NCBI RefSeq assembly: GCF_000470315.2
Contig: NZ_CBRF02000001.1
Location: 62,001 to 126,000 of the forward strand
Length of the DNA: 64,000 nt
DNA from: Psychromonas sp. SP041
Lineage (GTDB): Bacteria; Pseudomonadota; Gammaproteobacteria; Enterobacterales; Psychromonadaceae
Direction of reading: 5' to 3'
How positions within the stretch are numbered: the first letter of the stretch is position 1; each line of letters starts with the position of its first letter. The translations under genes were made by a program, and so were the position numbers. Shown piece by piece: positions 1-7,611 of this stretch. The notes under the pieces were generated by a model. The model was not told the DNA's origin, made no database searches, and was given only the letters and a program-made list of their open reading frames with translations.

Positions 1-82
1 GATGATGAGTCATAGTTGCTCATATTCTTCCTGATTTATGCTAAATTAATTATTTTTTCAATGGTAAATCAATTGATTTAAA

Positions 83-111
83 TTGTCAATTTGGGGTATT
101 TAGGTTATAAT
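83..111 (+). promoter_or_regulatory. sigma70-type promoter for the secreted protein/RecG-like operon
   Basis: TTGTCA (83-88) and TATAAT (106-111) are separated by 17 bases and lie about 45 bases before the GTG at 154. This is a near-consensus vegetative promoter. The -10 runs into an AT-rich tract ending ATAGTATATTAA, a composition seen at several promoters in this window. Confidence 0.65.
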
Positions 112-153
112 ATATAGTATATTAACATCTACTATATTATATAAGGAAATGTC

Positions 154-582
154 GTGATAAGACCAATTGCTATCGCTTTATCTATGTCTATTTTTGCATA
201 TTCTGCAACTGCGTCCGTTGATGTGAGTGAAGAAGATTTTTCTCAGGAAGAGCGAGATATGCTAATCGATTCAGTGATACCGACCGGGCTATCTGACATT
301 TGGAGTGATCCTACAATACAGTCTTGCTGGAAGTCTGCAGTTAATGGAAATGACTCTTCCTTAGCATCATTATTCTTAATTATGGATAGTAGAACAGTGA
401 TTGATGAAATGGCAAAAAGAAGAGAGCAAAATGTCGCTGCTGCATCCATTTCAAAAGAAGCATACGAGAAATCAAGAAGCTCCTTTACTATTGATGATTT
501 AAATAAAGTACGAGAAGCAACTCAGGTGCTTCCTATTGCATTAGATTACTGTAATAACTTAGAACAAAATACTAACAAATAG
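154..582 (+). CDS. Small secreted protein of unknown function
   Basis: 142 residues with a Sec-type N-terminus: a basic start, hydrophobic stretch and a small-residue cleavage region near AYSATAS, so the mature protein is probably periplasmic. Two cysteines remain after cleavage, one in SCWK and one in DYCNN near the end, and could form a disulfide. The rest is acidic and probably helical. GTG is chosen because AAGGAAAT lies just upstream. It is first in an apparent two-gene unit with the RecG-like helicase. The family is not recognised. Several other small secreted proteins in this window are associated with type IVB transfer, so a transfer role is possible, but this is inference only. Confidence 0.7.
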   Translation: MIRPIAIALSMSIFAYSATASVDVSEEDFSQEERDMLIDSVIPTGLSDIWSDPTIQSCWKSAVNGNDSSLASLFLIMDSRTVIDEMAKRREQNVAAASISKEAYEKSRSSFTIDDLNKVREATQVLPIALDYCNNLEQNTNK

Positions 583-594
583 CTGGTGGTCGAT

Positions 595-2826
595 ATGTCA
601 GATGAATTATTTAGCAGCAGATTTCTTAACTCAATGAAGAAACTAGGCATTGAAAGCATTGATGAATTACTCCTTTATCTACCTGATAAATACAAAGACT
701 TCAGAATGCCTGATCCAAAAGGTATAGCTTCTGCAAAAGAGAGTGGTAAAAAGACGTACCTAAAGCTTAAGTTGGTTAGAAATCCAGAAATTGAAGTGGC
801 GCGTGGAAAGCCTGGTAGAGTAAAATTACAACTTACTGATGGCATTATTAACGCTAGTGCGATGATATTTGGCGGAACACAGGAATGGACAAGGTATAAA
901 GCAGGGGATCTTGTTTTTGTAACTGCGACGTACTCTGAATACAATGATTGGCCTCAATTGCAAAAAATTGATTTAATTCCGCCGCATCATCAAGGACGAA
1001 TTGTACCTTTTTATTTAGGCAAGAAGGGCGTCGTATCTCCAATCACCGTTGGCGAAAAAGTTGCAATTGCTTTAAGAAGTAATATAAAGAAAACGGTATC
1101 TGGCGTTTGCAAGAAAATTGGTGCTACTGAACAGAACATCATAGAGAATGCATCTCCTGACATGAGCTCAATATCTCAGATACTTTATGCATTGCATAGA
1201 CCAAAGTCTATTACAGAAGTCGAGGTGGCGTCTAAAGCAGTAAGAATGATCAATGCTTATCATGCTATTTTAATGAGCATGACGAAAAAAGATAAAAAGC
1301 CTATTCCTAGATCAAAAATTGAATACAGTGTTGATGCTATTAAAGCACAACTATCAAATCTTCCTTTTGAACTAACCCATGATCAGAAATCAGCCATATG
1401 GGATGTTACTAAGGATCTTAAGGCAGAGATGCCAATGAACAGGCTTCTTTCAGGCGATGTGGGTTGTGGAAAGACTTTATCTTATGCTATTCCTGCTGTG
1501 TGCTCATATTTGGCAGGTAAGAACGTAACGATTATGATGCCAAACATGCTACTTGCCGTACAGGTTGCAAATGAAATCGAAGAATCGTTCCCAGATGCAG
1601 ATGTTACTTTGATTCTTGGTGGTAGCAAAAGAATTAAAGGCAAGCTTGGGAAGAAAACTATTATTGTTGGAACGACTGCAATATTGTTTTGGTTAAAAGA
1701 TATTGACTATAAGTACAAAACTGACTTATTGATTATTGATGAGCAACAAAAGTTAGGTCAGAACCAAAAGAACATTTTGATTTCAAAACACACCAATGTT
1801 TTAGAAGCGACAGCTACCGCTATACCAAAAACCGTTGCGGCAGTAGTGTATGGAAACAAGAAAATATCGTTAATTGAAGAGTGCCCTGTAGAAAAGGAAA
1901 TAAAAACTATCGTTACCGGTTCTGACCAACGACAGGCCGTTTTTGATAAACTAATTGCAATTACTGAGACAGGCGCTCAGGTAGCGGTACTATATCCATT
2001 AAGAAAGTCTGATTTAACACAGTTTGATTTATACATTCCTTACGGATTCGAACATGCGTCTGGTCTTACCGAAATGGCTTTGGTTGATATTATAAACGAA
2101 TCTGACTCAGAGTACTTATCTTCCGGTGATATAAACTTAGATGAATATAGTGAAGACCTTTCCATTGAAAGAGGTGGGAGGCTCCTGAGATACCGCTCGA
2201 CATCGGCCAAGAATAAAAAACTAATTGGTAAATTAGCTGAGTATGAAAGTTTCGGATTAATTTGTATCGGAGAATCAGGAAACTCAGAGGAAGCCGAAAA
2301 GTGTAAGAGAAGCGTGGAATCTGCAGCCAAACACTGGGAGAAGTACTTTCCTGGTCAAGTAGTTATGATCCATGGTGGTTTGACTACAAAAGAAAAGATA
2401 GATGCAATTGAAACGGCTAAAAGTGGTCAATGTAAGGTAATCGTTACATCATCAGTTATTGAAATTGGACTTACTATGCCAGATCTAAGGGGCCTTTTGA
2501 TTCTTGAGTCAGATAACTATGGTGCATCAACCCTGCATCAGTTCAGGGGCCGCTTGGCTAGGAAGGGAGGAAAGGGCTTATTTATTATGTCAGTTAACTG
2601 CCCTATGTCCGAGCTTAGTGAAGAGTCAGCCGCACGACTTAGTTTATTAGTTAAATATAATAAAGGCTCATTAATCGCTGAAAATAACATGAAACAGAAG
2701 GGTTTTGGCGACCTTTCAGGTGCTACAGCTAAGCAGGCGGGCTTCTTTGATGGTATATTTAAAGGAATAAAGATGACGCCACAAGATGTGGATGAGTTAT
2801 TGCTAAATAGTATATCAAATAAATAA
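595..2826 (+). CDS. RecG-like superfamily 2 DNA helicase
   Basis: About 743 residues, somewhat longer than chromosomal RecG. The N-terminal part resembles the RecG wedge/OB region (LLLYLPDKYKDFR near residue 30; OB-like strands at about 60-130). The helicase core follows: Walker A GDVGCGKT near 287, a DEQQ box (DEQQKLG) near 382 where RecG normally has DEQH, TATAIPKT resembling RecG motif III, and motif VI-like HQFRGRLAR. A roughly 100-residue acidic insertion lies between the helicase lobes. The family remodels stalled forks and D-loops. The ATG at 595 is preferred, with GGTGGT upstream; a GTG at 586 is in frame. A plasmid copy could support replication restart or recombination. It is divergent enough to be a plasmid paralogue rather than a recently captured host gene. 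Confidence 0.85.
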   Translation: MSDELFSSRFLNSMKKLGIESIDELLLYLPDKYKDFRMPDPKGIASAKESGKKTYLKLKLVRNPEIEVARGKPGRVKLQLTDGIINASAMIFGGTQEWTRYKAGDLVFVTATYSEYNDWPQLQKIDLIPPHHQGRIVPFYLGKKGVVSPITVGEKVAIALRSNIKKTVSGVCKKIGATEQNIIENASPDMSSISQILYALHRPKSITEVEVASKAVRMINAYHAILMSMTKKDKKPIPRSKIEYSVDAIKAQLSNLPFELTHDQKSAIWDVTKDLKAEMPMNRLLSGDVGCGKTLSYAIPAVCSYLAGKNVTIMMPNMLLAVQVANEIEESFPDADVTLILGGSKRIKGKLGKKTIIVGTTAILFWLKDIDYKYKTDLLIIDEQQKLGQNQKNILISKHTNVLEATATAIPKTVAAVVYGNKKISLIEECPVEKEIKTIVTGSDQRQAVFDKLIAITETGAQVAVLYPLRKSDLTQFDLYIPYGFEHASGLTEMALVDIINESDSEYLSSGDINLDEYSEDLSIERGGRLLRYRSTSAKNKKLIGKLAEYESFGLICIGESGNSEEAEKCKRSVESAAKHWEKYFPGQVVMIHGGLTTKEKIDAIETAKSGQCKVIVTSSVIEIGLTMPDLRGLLILESDNYGASTLHQFRGRLARKGGKGLFIMSVNCPMSELSEESAARLSLLVKYNKGSLIAENNMKQKGFGDLSGATAKQAGFFDGIFKGIKMTPQDVDELLLNSISNK

Positions 2827-2850
2827 AACACTTACATAACAGTATCTTAA

Positions 2851-2884
2851 GCCGCCTATGCTCACGTATAGGCGGCTTTTTTGT
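2851..2884 (+). terminator. Rho-independent terminator after the RecG-like gene
   Basis: GCCGCCTAT pairs with ATAGGCGGC around a short loop, and a run of T residues follows. It separates the helicase operon from the promoter at 2948. Confidence 0.85.
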
Positions 2885-2947
2885 GTTTATTTAAATATAT
2901 TAAGTACATATAAATTGACAAAATATTAAATAAAAGTAATAAAAATA

Positions 2948-2975
2948 TTGACATATATTAACAAAAGTCTATAGT
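2948..2975 (+). promoter_or_regulatory. Promoter for the coiled-coil gene
   Basis: TTGACA (2948-2953) and TATAGT (2970-2975) with a 16-base spacer. A second TTGACA lies at 2915-2920. The 5' leader is about 55 bases. Confidence 0.6.
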
Positions 2976-3035
2976 TTGAATCACAAGAGCAAAATGTTAT
3001 AAACAAAAAGTAGTTAAGAAACTTAGGGGTCGAAT

Positions 3036-4424
3036 ATGGTAGTCCGAACAAATCCAGTTGTTAAATTAGCACGAGACATTATCTCAACAGATAAAGAGTT
3101 AAAAACTCTTGAAAATGAATTGTCTTCGGAATTATCACTTTCTTCTCCTGAATCACCAACAACTCGTGACATTGAGCTATTAAAGATTGCTAAAAAAAGA
3201 TTTGATTTGAATGATGAAATCAATCCAATCTTAAAAGAGATTCATCCTTTATCTCGTAAAAAAGGAATGAGCTCAGAAGAACAGTCTCATTTAAAAGAGT
3301 TGCAAGCTCGCAGAGATGAAATATTTGCAACGCTTAAGCAGATGCCTGCACTGGGTAAAACTCATAGCGAATGGGAAGCTCTTGGGGCAAACGAAACAAG
3401 AAGTCTAGGCCGACCAGGTGTTTCTCTTGAACTTAGAATACTTAGAGAAAAGGCTCAAATTCAAGTGCTAGCTGAAGAGTTGTCTGCTGAAAATAAAGTG
3501 TTGAGCGCTGAATGCAAAAAAGAGGTCAATGCAACTTATGGTGGTCACCCACTAACTTTAGATTACATTCTAAAGAATAAAGATTTGTTCAAGAGTGCTC
3601 GCATTAAATCAAGCAGCACTACTAAAGAAATCTCTAAATGTGAACGCGATATTTTAAGATTAAATAAAGAAATTGATCACATTGAAAGTGGTAAAGCTCA
3701 GAAAGAAAGAGATGCTATCATCTTAGAGCGCCAAATTAAAAAGCTTAGCATGGGGCGCCCATTTGAGCCGCTGTCTGAAAAGTTAGTAGATCTTAAAAAC
3801 AAAAAACTAGCTAAAGAAGAGCAGATTGAAATGCTAGAAAGAAGCTTGTCTCCTTATGAGCAGACTGGCAGAAAAGTTACTGTTGCTAGAAAAGACTTGA
3901 AAGAGCAATTGGAGCTTGTGGAGGCAAACGGGCTAGACATTAAAGACGATGCATCTCACTCTATTGTTGAAGAGTATCGCCGCAAAGAACTTATTCATAA
4001 GAATTTTGTGGTTAAAAGAAGAGCGTTCAAAAAGAAACAAGATAATGAAAGCATCTTCTCTGGTTTTGATTTTTATGAAGATCAAGCAGGAACAGTTGCT
4101 GAAGCACAAGAAGTTGAAAGTGAACCCGAAAAGTCTGGTGTATCTGTTATTGATCTTGTTCTTCATATTAATGAAAAAGCACCTGTTAGTGCTCCTGTTT
4201 CACAAAAAGTAGAAGTACAGAAGAAAGAAGTGGACCTGGACTTAGTATCTCAGAATGAGAAACAAAAACTAAAAGAGCATATGTTGGAAACTGCCCGTGC
4301 TAAAGCTAAAATTAAAATGAAAGCTAAGATGCTAATGAAGAAAAAGCTTGAAGCAAAAGAAGATGATAGCTCACAAAGTGATGTAGACTCTGACAAAAAT
4401 GCACTTAGCTCTATTTTCGGCTAG
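3036..4424 (+). CDS. Long coiled-coil protein with GRP motifs, unknown function
   Basis: 462 residues, strongly charged and helical. Leucine/glutamate/lysine-rich segments at about 15-110, 130-170 and 200-300 look like coiled coils. Two related sequences, SLGRPGVSLELRI and SMGRPFEPLSEKL, repeat a GRP core followed by a leucine-rich helix, which suggests a duplicated element. The last ~40 residues are lysine- and methionine-rich, followed by an acidic tail. No enzyme motif is seen. AGGGG precedes the ATG. It is transcribed alone between two terminators. The composition fits a structural, nucleoid-associated or partition-accessory protein, but none of these can be shown from the sequence. Confidence 0.6.
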   Translation: MVVRTNPVVKLARDIISTDKELKTLENELSSELSLSSPESPTTRDIELLKIAKKRFDLNDEINPILKEIHPLSRKKGMSSEEQSHLKELQARRDEIFATLKQMPALGKTHSEWEALGANETRSLGRPGVSLELRILREKAQIQVLAEELSAENKVLSAECKKEVNATYGGHPLTLDYILKNKDLFKSARIKSSSTTKEISKCERDILRLNKEIDHIESGKAQKERDAIILERQIKKLSMGRPFEPLSEKLVDLKNKKLAKEEQIEMLERSLSPYEQTGRKVTVARKDLKEQLELVEANGLDIKDDASHSIVEEYRRKELIHKNFVVKRRAFKKKQDNESIFSGFDFYEDQAGTVAEAQEVESEPEKSGVSVIDLVLHINEKAPVSAPVSQKVEVQKKEVDLDLVSQNEKQKLKEHMLETARAKAKIKMKAKMLMKKKLEAKEDDSSQSDVDSDKNALSSIFG

Positions 4425-4445
4425 TCATATCAACTGAAATAAAAT

Positions 4446-4474
4446 AAGCGAGACCTGTTGTTTAGGCCTCGCTT
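4446..4474. terminator. Imperfect hairpin between convergent genes
   Basis: AAGCGAGACC and GGCCTCGCTT pair with one mismatch. The minus-strand side is followed by an ATTTTATTT stretch. It sits between the converging genes at 3036-4424 and 4504-5394 and may serve both, although no strong T run follows on the plus strand. Confidence 0.5.
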
Positions 4475-4503
4475 AGATCCCTTCCTTCTAACTAATTTCC
4501 CCC

Positions 4504-5394
4504 TTACAGCAAGCTTTGTCTGTATCTTGACTCAAGAAAAGAAATATCCAATCCCATACTTTCTATTTTTTCCCTTATTGAAATATATGTATTAAAAACA
4601 ATTCTTTTCTTTGAATCTGAATTATCAAGTCTTGATAGATTATTAAGAGCCCAGTACTGTATTTGTGTCCTATCAGGAGCATTACAGGTTATACATGTTG
4701 ATGACATATCTAAAAGCAAATCGCCTACTGGTTCAAAGTAACCTAAGGGAGTAGTTTGGCAAATGTATTCATAGATAAGATATTCACATTTTAAAAAAGG
4801 AGAGATGTCTTTTTTTATGAGTTCAACAGAAATGGCATAACCCAGCATTTCAGATATGTTTTTGATTGCTAATTTCTCGCCACTTACATTTATCGACTTT
4901 GAAAGGTAAATCAACACCATTGAGTTGCTATCATTTATTTCAAGATAGCCGCCTCCACTTAGGACTAACCCGCCATTATTAATACCATATCGCCTCATAT
5001 CTCTACCTATGTTCCAGACAGTAAAGTTTGAATTAGGCATATAAATAAGTGATGGTTTTGTTAGCAATAAGCCTTCGGAGTTCATACCACATAAAGGAAC
5101 ACTTTCAGAGTATGTTTGTGTGCATATCTTAGTGCTGGCGGACTCTCCGACGATTGTTTTGAAGTTACTAAAAACGAGGTCGTACAATGCCTGGCCATCA
5201 GAACTATCTATATTATATTTTTCGTGAAGTGATCTAACGCTTCGCGACACATCTCTTTCAATTAAATAAGTTAATGAAGCCCTAATCTGTTTTTTGGCAA
5301 CAATAGAGAGTGAGTCAAATACCCAGTCATTATTGCTGCTAGAAAAAGATTCGGATGAGATAGTTAATAAAATAGCGAACATCAAAAATCTCAT
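4504..5394 (-). CDS. Secreted protein of unknown function
   Basis: 296 residues beginning with a signal peptide (MRFLMFAILLTISSESFSSS), so probably periplasmic. Cysteines occur in separate pairs (KICTQ and PLCGM; KCEYL and YICQT; TCITC), which suggests several disulfides, including a CxxC. No family is recognised. It is the last gene of a minus-strand trio with 5398-5835 and 5854-6549; only 3 bases separate it from the membrane protein upstream. The trio could be an envelope complex of the transfer apparatus. That is inference from the company of transfer genes elsewhere in the window. Confidence 0.6.
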   Translation of the reverse strand: MRFLMFAILLTISSESFSSSNNDWVFDSLSIVAKKQIRASLTYLIERDVSRSVRSLHEKYNIDSSDGQALYDLVFSNFKTIVGESASTKICTQTYSESVPLCGMNSEGLLLTKPSLIYMPNSNFTVWNIGRDMRRYGINNGGLVLSGGGYLEINDSNSMVLIYLSKSINVSGEKLAIKNISEMLGYAISVELIKKDISPFLKCEYLIYEYICQTTPLGYFEPVGDLLLDMSSTCITCNAPDRTQIQYWALNNLSRLDNSDSKKRIVFNTYISIREKIESMGLDISFLESRYRQSLL

Positions 5395-5397
5395 GCT

Positions 5398-5835
5398 TTA
5401 CTTCTTTATCGACATATTTAGTTTGTTGGGTTTAACTCCCTTTTTTGACATCTTAGCTTTCTTTGGCTTGTTTTTTTGGTACTCAAGCTTTGCTTGATAT
5501 TCTAGCCAGTATTCCTTTTGCAGTATGTCTGTTAATACGGTACTTCTTTTACTATTTACAAGAACGTATGTTCCGTAATACATCACAATTAAGCCAAGAA
5601 GTGAGAGAGATACAATGCCATAAAAAGGAAAGACGCTAATTTTTCCGCCTGCAATAAGTCCATTGGCATAATTTTGAAAGTAAAGAGGGTCAATGCCGTT
5701 TGACACTTTGGTTACCACTAGATCTAAGAACCATGTATTTGCATAGCTTAATGAGATTGCAAAAAATAAGATTAGAGCCCCCAGTAATACTGATGCAACA
5801 CCAATGCTTAATATTTTATTGAATTTATACTTCAT
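5398..5835 (-). CDS. Small inner-membrane protein, unknown
   Basis: 145 residues with two clear transmembrane segments, one near residues 10-32 (a run containing VASVLLGALILFFAIS) and one near 72-95 (VSLSLLGLIVMYYGTYVLV). The loop between them is short. The C-terminus is very basic with lysine-rich stretches and probably cytoplasmic. Not recognised. It sits between two unknown genes with gaps of 3 and 18 bases, consistent with one operon. The topology suggests an anchor that could bind the secreted neighbour on one side and a cytoplasmic partner on the other. Confidence 0.55.
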   Translation of the reverse strand: MKYKFNKILSIGVASVLLGALILFFAISLSYANTWFLDLVVTKVSNGIDPLYFQNYANGLIAGGKISVFPFYGIVSLSLLGLIVMYYGTYVLVNSKRSTVLTDILQKEYWLEYQAKLEYQKNKPKKAKMSKKGVKPNKLNMSIKK

Positions 5836-5853
5836 TAACTTTACCTTTTGTAT

Positions 5854-6549
5854 TTAAGATGAGTAATTGCTTGGGATTTGATTTTTAGGATCACTATAGT
5901 GTTCCTTATTAAAATCATTTTGATTGGTATACAGTTTCTGCTTGTTATTAGCTTCTTCCTCATTTGAAATTGCCATACCAATTTGCTGCTGGTGTGTCTT
6001 AGGCCTCTCCTTAAATGATTCTGAAGTATGTTCCGTTTCTTTCCTTAGCATGGTGTTTAACATGTTCTCAAAGTCACCAAACCCAATCTCTTTTGTGCAT
6101 TTGGCCATGAAGTCGCTAACTTCTTTGCTTTTTTCTTTGACTAGAATAGGATCGTGATTCAAATAGTCTGAATTGCCGAAGATAAAGTCTTCAGAATTCA
6201 TCATTTCTTGCACATCAAAGTTAGATTTTTCTGCCACTATGTTGTGTATGTTTTTTATTTCTTCTGAGCTTAGTTCGCCATTAGCTAGCTTGCCCATTGC
6301 TGAAGACATGCTTTTAATGCAAATATTCTGCCTTTCAAGCATCACTTGTTTAACGAAGTCATTGTTCTTTTTGGCCAGCTCCGTTTCTTTGGTTACTTTT
6401 TCAGATAGTTTATCTAGCTTATCAACAACGTTGTCTGCTTCTTTTATTTTCGAAGGGGTGGCTCCTCGTTCAATAGATAATCCGAATATTTTCTTAAATA
6501 GATTTTTAATTAGTTCTGCAATGGTAGATTGTTGGCTATCAGTTGGCAT
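5854..6549 (-). CDS. Helical cytoplasmic protein, unknown
   Basis: About 231 residues, largely charged helices. The middle region (KLDKLSEKVTKETELAKKNN) is probably coiled coil, and the C-terminus is polar and rich in N, Q and S, so likely disordered. The ATG at 6549 is chosen because GGAGAG lies 6-12 bases upstream; a GTG at 6561 is also in frame. No catalytic motif seen. It is the first gene of the minus-strand trio ending at 4504. The function is not recognised. Confidence 0.5.
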   Translation of the reverse strand: MPTDSQQSTIAELIKNLFKKIFGLSIERGATPSKIKEADNVVDKLDKLSEKVTKETELAKKNNDFVKQVMLERQNICIKSMSSAMGKLANGELSSEEIKNIHNIVAEKSNFDVQEMMNSEDFIFGNSDYLNHDPILVKEKSKEVSDFMAKCTKEIGFGDFENMLNTMLRKETEHTSESFKERPKTHQQQIGMAISNEEEANNKQKLYTNQNDFNKEHYSDPKNQIPSNYSS

Positions 6550-6748
6550 GATGCTCTCCACTTTTGTTTTTCGACGGGATATTTTTAGTTTTTATGACGG
6601 TTCATTGTCTTTTTTAATTGCAATAGTATACCTATTTTGTTTCTTATGGTCATTAATAATTGGTTTTAAATATTCTAAATATCTAGTTTTCTTTGAATAA
6701 TATTCCTCTATGTATATAATATTAAAAAGGTTAATTTCGGAGAATTTC

Positions 6749-7534
6749 GTGGAGAAAGATAACAACCTTATGTTTGAACAGCACTACCAGCCAATCATAA
6801 AGCTAGTGAGAAATGAAATTTCTCACTATGAAGTGCTTTCAAGAGCAAAAAACAATAAATCCGGAAAGAATATTTTTGACTTAATACAGGAGTATGAGGA
6901 AAAAGGCGAAATATATGATTTCGATATGAAGAATGTAGAAATCATATCTAAAAAGTTAGACGATCATAATTTTGGTGAAGGGCATGCATTTGCTGTAAAT
7001 CTATCCGCCGATACAATACAAGATAAAAGGTTTATTTCAGGGCTTAAAGAGATTTATCATAATATGTCTGGTGATAAATCTAGATTAATATTCGAAATAA
7101 CAGAGACCAAGCCAATTTATAATCACTCCGTAGTGAATGAATTTATAAATGTAGTAAAGTTAAATAAGGGGAAAGTAAGTCTTGATGATTTTGGGACTGG
7201 TTTCGCGGATGAAAGAACTGTATCTCTAATTAATATAGATACTTTAAAGATAGATGGCGAATTTGTAGATAATATTTTATCTGACCAGCTATCGAGAAAG
7301 TTTATAGAAAAAGCAGTTCAAATAGCCAGCTTTAAAGGCATTAAAACTATTGCAGAACGGGTAGAAAACCGCGAACAAATGGAAGAGCTTAAATCGCTTG
7401 GTGTCGATATGATACAAGGGTATTTTGTGGCTAAGCCAACAGCAGAGCCCGCACCTCAAAAGGCTATTGACTACGTGCTAAATAAAGAATTTGATAAAGA
7501 TTTTGAAAACAATAGTACAGGACTTAGTTTTTAG
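6749..7534 (+). CDS. Stand-alone EAL-domain protein, probable cyclic-di-GMP phosphodiesterase
   Basis: About 261 residues, essentially one EAL domain with no sensor, GGDEF or membrane segment. Key elements are present: the signature reads YEVLSR (E28; EVL instead of EAL), NLSADT, FEITET, LDDFGTGFA with the metal-binding DD pair, LKIDGEFV, AERVEN and IQGYFVAKP. The catalytic acidic and lysine residues appear retained, so hydrolysis of c-di-GMP is plausible. GTG at 6749 is preferred because CGGAGAA lies 5-11 bases upstream; an ATG at 6710 is in frame but lacks a ribosome site. Lowering c-di-GMP would favour motility over biofilm and could prepare the host for mating. That link is inference. Confidence 0.85.
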   Translation: MEKDNNLMFEQHYQPIIKLVRNEISHYEVLSRAKNNKSGKNIFDLIQEYEEKGEIYDFDMKNVEIISKKLDDHNFGEGHAFAVNLSADTIQDKRFISGLKEIYHNMSGDKSRLIFEITETKPIYNHSVVNEFINVVKLNKGKVSLDDFGTGFADERTVSLINIDTLKIDGEFVDNILSDQLSRKFIEKAVQIASFKGIKTIAERVENREQMEELKSLGVDMIQGYFVAKPTAEPAPQKAIDYVLNKEFDKDFENNSTGLSF

Positions 7535-7568
7535 ATTCGACTTTTCCACTTAATTTATCATACTCAAT

Positions 7569-7595
7569 AAAACAGGCACATAAAGTGCCTGTTTT
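7569..7595. terminator. Bidirectional Rho-independent terminator
   Basis: AAAACAGGCAC pairs perfectly with GTGCCTGTTTT across a five-base loop, flanked by A and T runs. It sits between the convergent EAL gene and the topoisomerase gene. Confidence 0.9.
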
Positions 7596-7611
7596 TATTA
7601 GCATTAACAAA

